Positions 63,306 through 64,000 of a stretch of 64,000 nt of DNA are shown one piece after another (position 1 is the stretch's first letter; each line of letters opens with the position of its first letter). Source of the stretch: Marinobacter nanhaiticus D15-8W (GTDB lineage Bacteria; Pseudomonadota; Gammaproteobacteria; Pseudomonadales; Oleiphilaceae). A program made the position numbers and the translations under genes. Below the pieces are notes generated by a model. That model made no database searches and was not told where the DNA came from. It worked only from the letters and a program-made list of their open reading frames with translations. The stretch spans positions 2,976,001-3,040,000 of the forward strand of contig NZ_AP028878.1 of NCBI RefSeq assembly GCF_036511935.1. Direction: 5' to 3'.

Positions 63306-64000
63306 GAGCAAGCGTCTCCATCAGGCCGACATGGCAGCCTGAGCATAGGTATTAACGTAGGGAAAATTCGTTATTTCCGGCCCTTCCTTGGCCACCCAGA
63401 CGACTTACTTGGGATCATTCTCTTATGTTCGCCAGCTCTGCTGGCCGTCTTGCCGTCAATCTTTGCTCATGAGTCCGTTTCCAATCGGCCTGCCTTTAAC
63501 CGAAGGAATCTTCCAGACATCGATCTTCCGATCCGTTAGCTCTAACACTGATAAAAATGAGCTGTTCAAAAACTGACCGGACTATCGATCGGCAACTGCG
63601 GGGACTATAGGGAAGGAAATGAAGTAGTACCAGCCCTTATTTTCAAAATTTTACAATTTTAATTTTTATCAAAAAACAAAAACTTGTAACGAAAATTAAA
63701 TGCGAATTCTGGAAGAAACGACGGTGTTGCTCAATGCGACGTTGTCGAATACAGGAAATGCAGAATTCCAGATTATTTGGCGGCAATTCCCGTACTTCAT
63801 CGCTACACTTATATTCGAATGTTGATGCCTACCCTGTCCCGTCAAGTCACTCCCCGGTGAAAGCTGGAGAGCCCCTAAAGGATTCCAGCGCCCCAAAACG
63901 GGGCGCGAATGGGTCGCCAGTCCGCCTCGGATAACGTGAATAACCGGTAAGGGGGCAGCACTCCATTTGTCACATCAACTTGGTTACACTTGGCAAACTT
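63306..64000. other. Non-coding end of the window
   Basis: About 700 bases with no convincing gene. A very A+T-rich stretch lies at about 63635-63700. A GCGCCCC/GGGGCGC stem (63888-63906, 5-base loop) has no T tract on either side and is a hairpin of unknown purpose. Any partner gene for the TpsB-like protein must lie beyond the window. Confidence 0.4.

Noticed and set aside
63696..63934. Two 66-residue frames at the right end
   Set aside because: No ribosome-binding site, no coding pattern and one spans a hairpin.

Overview
The window is about 64 kb from the chromosome of a Gram-negative gammaproteobacterium. The gene content (an acnD/prpF methylcitrate operon, opgGHD glucan genes and an XrtA/PEP-CTERM exopolysaccharide locus) would fit Marinobacter or a relative, but that genus guess comes from gene content only and is not firm. 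No rRNA, tRNA, CRISPR array, transposase, integrase or insertion sequence was seen.

Layout. (1) 1-1626: the 3' part of an acyltransferase gene and an NAD-dependent epimerase. (2) 1.9-13.5 kb: the conserved regulatory and sorting end of an exosortase A (XrtA) locus: histidine kinase PrsK, sigma-54 activator PrsR, TPR lipoprotein PrsT, a PEP-CTERM-type target protein with a well-formed sigma-54 promoter, a PA14/type-3-repeat lipoprotein, and XrtA fused to an EpsI domain. (3) 13.6-36.3 kb: a variable sugar cassette on mixed strands, locally richer in A+T. It holds seven glycosyltransferases, an ABC flippase candidate, an O-antigen-ligase-type membrane protein, a pyruvyltransferase, a DegT aminotransferase, two PP-loop enzymes, two ATP-grasp enzymes, two NodB deacetylases, a tyrosine phosphatase and a secreted lyase-like protein. 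(4) 36.5-45.8 kb: the conserved export end of the XrtA locus, one minus-strand operon: priming glycosyltransferase, Wza-like export protein, Wzz-like chain-length protein, a degenerate BY-kinase-like ATPase, an outer-membrane barrel, a DUF3473 deacetylase, a FemAB protein and a GNAT protein. (5) 46.3-55.2 kb: the 2-methylcitrate operon read leftward as gntR-prpB-prpC-acnD-prpF-prpD, with three matching palindromic operators at its head. (6) 55.4-61.1 kb: the periplasmic-glucan operon opgG-orf85-opgH-opgD. (7) 61.5-64.0 kb: a divergent orphan TpsB-like outer-membrane protein and about 700 bases without a supported gene.

How the parts work together (inference from known families). The polymer is begun on undecaprenyl phosphate by the 44.4 kb glycosyltransferase, extended by cassette glycosyltransferases, decorated by the aminotransferase, pyruvyl-, acyl-, PP-loop and ATP-grasp enzymes, moved across the membranes by the flippase and Wza/Wzz-like proteins, and trimmed by deacetylases and the lyase. 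PrsK/PrsR with sigma-54 would switch on PEP-CTERM protein synthesis, and XrtA would process those proteins for attachment or release at the surface. The propionate and glucan operons are separate functions.

Most notable: the sigma-54 promoter that links PrsR to the local PEP-CTERM gene; a QueC-like zinc PP-loop protein inside a polysaccharide locus; a SerRS-like coiled-coil arm on the FemAB protein; a BY-kinase homologue without the Walker A lysine; a hairpin in every prp intercistronic gap, including an 89-bp duplicated element; and a small conserved-looking gene between opgG and opgH.
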